Assembly: GCA_020072565.1 (NCBI GenBank)
Contig: JAIQGI010000018.1
Span: forward strand, 62,001 to 126,000
Reading direction: 5' to 3'
From: Terriglobia bacterium
GTDB lineage: Bacteria > Acidobacteriota > UBA6911
Length of the DNA stretch: 64,000 bases
Shown: piece after piece, positions 62,492-64,000 of the stretch
Layout: every line of letters starts with the position of its first letter
Position numbering within the stretch: the first letter of the stretch is position 1
Position numbers and translations under genes: made by a program
The notes under the pieces: model-generated
What the model saw: only the letters and a program-made list of their open reading frames with translations
Databases searched by the model: none
Told to the model about the DNA's origin: nothing

Positions 62492-62992
62492 CTATCCGTG
62501 TGCGAGCAGGGTGGCGATTTGCCTGTCAAGAGCGACCGGATCGAATTTACCCATGACGTAGAAAACCAACTTGCCATTCTGATCGAAGAGCCAGGTGGCG
62601 GGCAATGCGCCAAGCCATTGCTTGTCGAAGCCGTTTATGAATGCGTCATCGTCCTGTTTCGGACTCTTCAGCAGGTTGATGAAATCCGCCTTCTGCCTGT
62701 CGAGGAAGGGAATCGCAACAGGGGCCTCCGTATCAAATGACACGGCAATCACTTCCAGGCCCCTGGCATGGTATTTCTTATAGAGCTTCACGATGTCCGG
62801 AAACTCAGCAACGCACGGTGCACACCACGTGGCCCAGAAATTTACGAACAGCACTTTACCTTTTTGTTCAGCCACTGCCTTTTTCAACCCCGCGGCGTTC
62901 ACTTCCGGCAGGGATCGCTTCTGCTGGGCCAGGCTGCCACTCGAGATCGGCAGGGTCGATGCCAACATCAACAACAGGAAGGTTCGCCGCAT
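62492..62992 (-). CDS. TlpA-like periplasmic thioredoxin
   Basis: A 166-residue exported thioredoxin-fold protein. The start at 62992 (MRRTFLLLMLASTLPISSGS) has GGGAG eight bases upstream; another ATG 15 bases earlier is possible. The redox motif WCAPC is at residues 56-60 (C57, C60) after VLFVNFWAT, and the cis-proline region is GALPATWLFDQ. Length and VIAVSFDTEA match the TlpA/ResA group that reduces disulfides in the periplasm, for example on apocytochromes before haem attachment. With the triheme DsrJ in the window, a role in cytochrome maturation is possible, though not shown. Confidence 0.87.
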   Translation of the reverse strand: MRRTFLLLMLASTLPISSGSLAQQKRSLPEVNAAGLKKAVAEQKGKVLFVNFWATWCAPCVAEFPDIVKLYKKYHARGLEVIAVSFDTEAPVAIPFLDRQKADFINLLKSPKQDDDAFINGFDKQWLGALPATWLFDQNGKLVFYVMGKFDPVALDRQIATLLAHG

Positions 62993-63219
62993 ATCCACGA
63001 CTCCCATTCTGACACTATAATGATGGTTGCGGCTGTAACACTTTTCATCCTGATCCTCCCCGAGTAACGGTGGCGTGGCTGCTCGGCGCCCGCCTGCGAT
63101 TCCCATACACTCGACTCATGATTTTGACACTTGCCGGAGAAAAGTCAAAGCGGCCCCTTGACGCATCGGTGCCTTTCAGGCATGAAGGTGAGCATTGGTT
63201 GTTTCGTGTTGCGCACCTA

Positions 63220-64000
63220 TCACCGCTTTTTAGCAACTGATTTTTGTTGCTTCATGACGGTCGGCTGGCGCAGCCGGTACTTCTGTTGATAGAATGTCGT
63301 CTGGTCTGTGATGGTCACTTCGATAATGCCGTGGGGATTGCACAGATAACGCTCTTCGATTAGCTGCGAGGCGAACTCATCAGCCCGGCGCACTTCGACG
63401 ATGTCGGGTTTGGATGCAGCACGCAGCGCCGGATCAACAGGGAAGACAATCTCGTCCCACGGCGTGATGTCGCCGGCGGGCTGTCCGTCCTCGGTCAAAC
63501 GACTGCACTCCAAGTAGCGGAAATGGGCGACGTTATGGGCGGGATGGTAGATGCGTGTGTGAGCGAGCGATGGTTTCGACCGTTCGGGAAGGGGCGTGTC
63601 TTTGGGAAAGATCGGGTCGAAGACGACACGGCGGCCTGATTCGGCCTCGCGCCAGACGCCGAAGTGACGCGTGAACCGCTCCTTGAGCTGGTGCCCCGCC
63701 TCGGCGTCCGCTGCGATGGCCAGGCCGATGGCGGTGGCGGAATACGGATAGGGGGAGCGGCGCACACGGCGGCCGTAGCGTTCGCGCAGCATGCGGCCGA
63801 CGATCGGCAGGTCGCTGGAGCCGCCGACCAGGTAAATGGTTTCGACACCACCCCAGGCCACACCTGACCGCTGGCGTGCGCGCCCCATGGCTGCCTCCAT
63901 GGCCGTGATGGTCTGTTCCACCAGCGGTGCGCAGCGCGCATACAACTCTTCCGTGGTCACAATCACGGTGCCGCTGCCCTCGATGGCCCTGGCGAGATCG
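63220..64000 (-). CDS. Hsp70/DnaK-like protein, C-terminal part
   Basis: The gene is cut by the right window edge; the frame is open to 64000 and includes an ATG-like start at 63966 only by chance. Two hundred and fifty-nine residues are visible. IYLVGGSSDLPIVGRMLRER then YSATAIGLAIAAD is the phosphate-2/adenosine site of Hsp70 ATPase domains. The rest, up to the stop at 63220, is a divergent C-terminal region (FDPIFPKDTPLPERSKPSLA) unlike the standard substrate-binding domain of DnaK, so it belongs to the 'Hsp70 family protein' group of uncertain role. Confidence 0.8.
   Translation of the reverse strand, partial: DLARAIEGSGTVIVTTEELYARCAPLVEQTITAMEAAMGRARQRSGVAWGGVETIYLVGGSSDLPIVGRMLRERYGRRVRRSPYPYSATAIGLAIAADAEAGHQLKERFTRHFGVWREAESGRRVVFDPIFPKDTPLPERSKPSLAHTRIYHPAHNVAHFRYLECSRLTEDGQPAGDITPWDEIVFPVDPALRAASKPDIVEVRRADEFASQLIEERYLCNPHGIIEVTITDQTTFYQQKYRLRQPTVMKQQKSVAKKR

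Noticed and set aside
1-64000. CRISPR array, tRNA or rRNA genes, complete insertion sequence, integrase or attachment sites
   Set aside because: No regularly spaced repeats, no cloverleaf-like or rRNA-like segment and no transposase or integrase motif were seen by eye; a covariance-model scan would be decisive.

Overview
The window reads as chromosome from an uncultured Acidobacteriota-like bacterium. The evidence is a VWFA protein of the acidobacterial type (60389-62296), several secreted M14, M16 and S9 peptidases of which three carry long Gly/Arg-rich insertions, clear bacterial Shine-Dalgarno sites, and a GC-rich composition. No rRNA, tRNA, CRISPR array or complete insertion sequence was found. 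Both ends cut through genes.

Left part (1-24 kb): secreted peptidases (S9 fragment, M14, an M16 pair), two PLP aminotransferases, and an overlapping gatE-gatD pair, the archaeal-type Glu-tRNA(Gln) amidotransferase, which is unexpected in a bacterium. Next come a flavin reductase, a TPR lipoprotein, MtfA, a tandem pair of HExxH-TPR proteins, an SRPBCC protein, and an ABC exporter whose ATPase gene is broken.

Middle part (24-32.4 kb): an S9 peptidase, a GGDEF protein and a frameshifted S9 peptidase. Several gene relics lie here and nearby: an ECF sigma C-terminus, a TonB-receptor C-terminus, and a carboxymuconolactone decarboxylase C-terminus further left at 15.3 kb. Two copies of a ~150-170 bp MITE-like repeat (15.0 and 24.2 kb) and several 'CTCTGCGTTGA'-type inverted repeats sit between genes.

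Right part (32.4-60.3 kb): an energy-metabolism and sulfur island. A MOT1-type anion transporter and cytochrome bd (cydAB) are followed by a minus-strand set dsrD-dsrN-dsrM2-dsrK2-TPR. An ABC exporter and a TonB / coiled-coil / ATPase-TPR set lie between. The plus strand then carries cobA (siroheme branch), dsrA, dsrB, dsrL, dsrC, an RsbRD-like gene and dsrMKJOP. CobA and DsrN would make the sirohaem/siroamide cofactor. DsrAB with DsrC would reduce sulfite to a DsrC trisulfide. DsrMKJOP would feed electrons from menaquinol, DsrL could link to NAD(P)H, and DsrD would stimulate DsrAB. DsrD together with DsrL, and the absence of dsrEFH from the window, fits reported acidobacterial sulfur metabolism and leans towards reduction. 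No sat, apr or qmo gene is visible, so use of sulfate itself cannot be decided here. Cytochrome bd suggests oxygen is tolerated or respired.

The window ends with the VWFA protein, a TlpA-like thioredoxin and part of an Hsp70-like gene.
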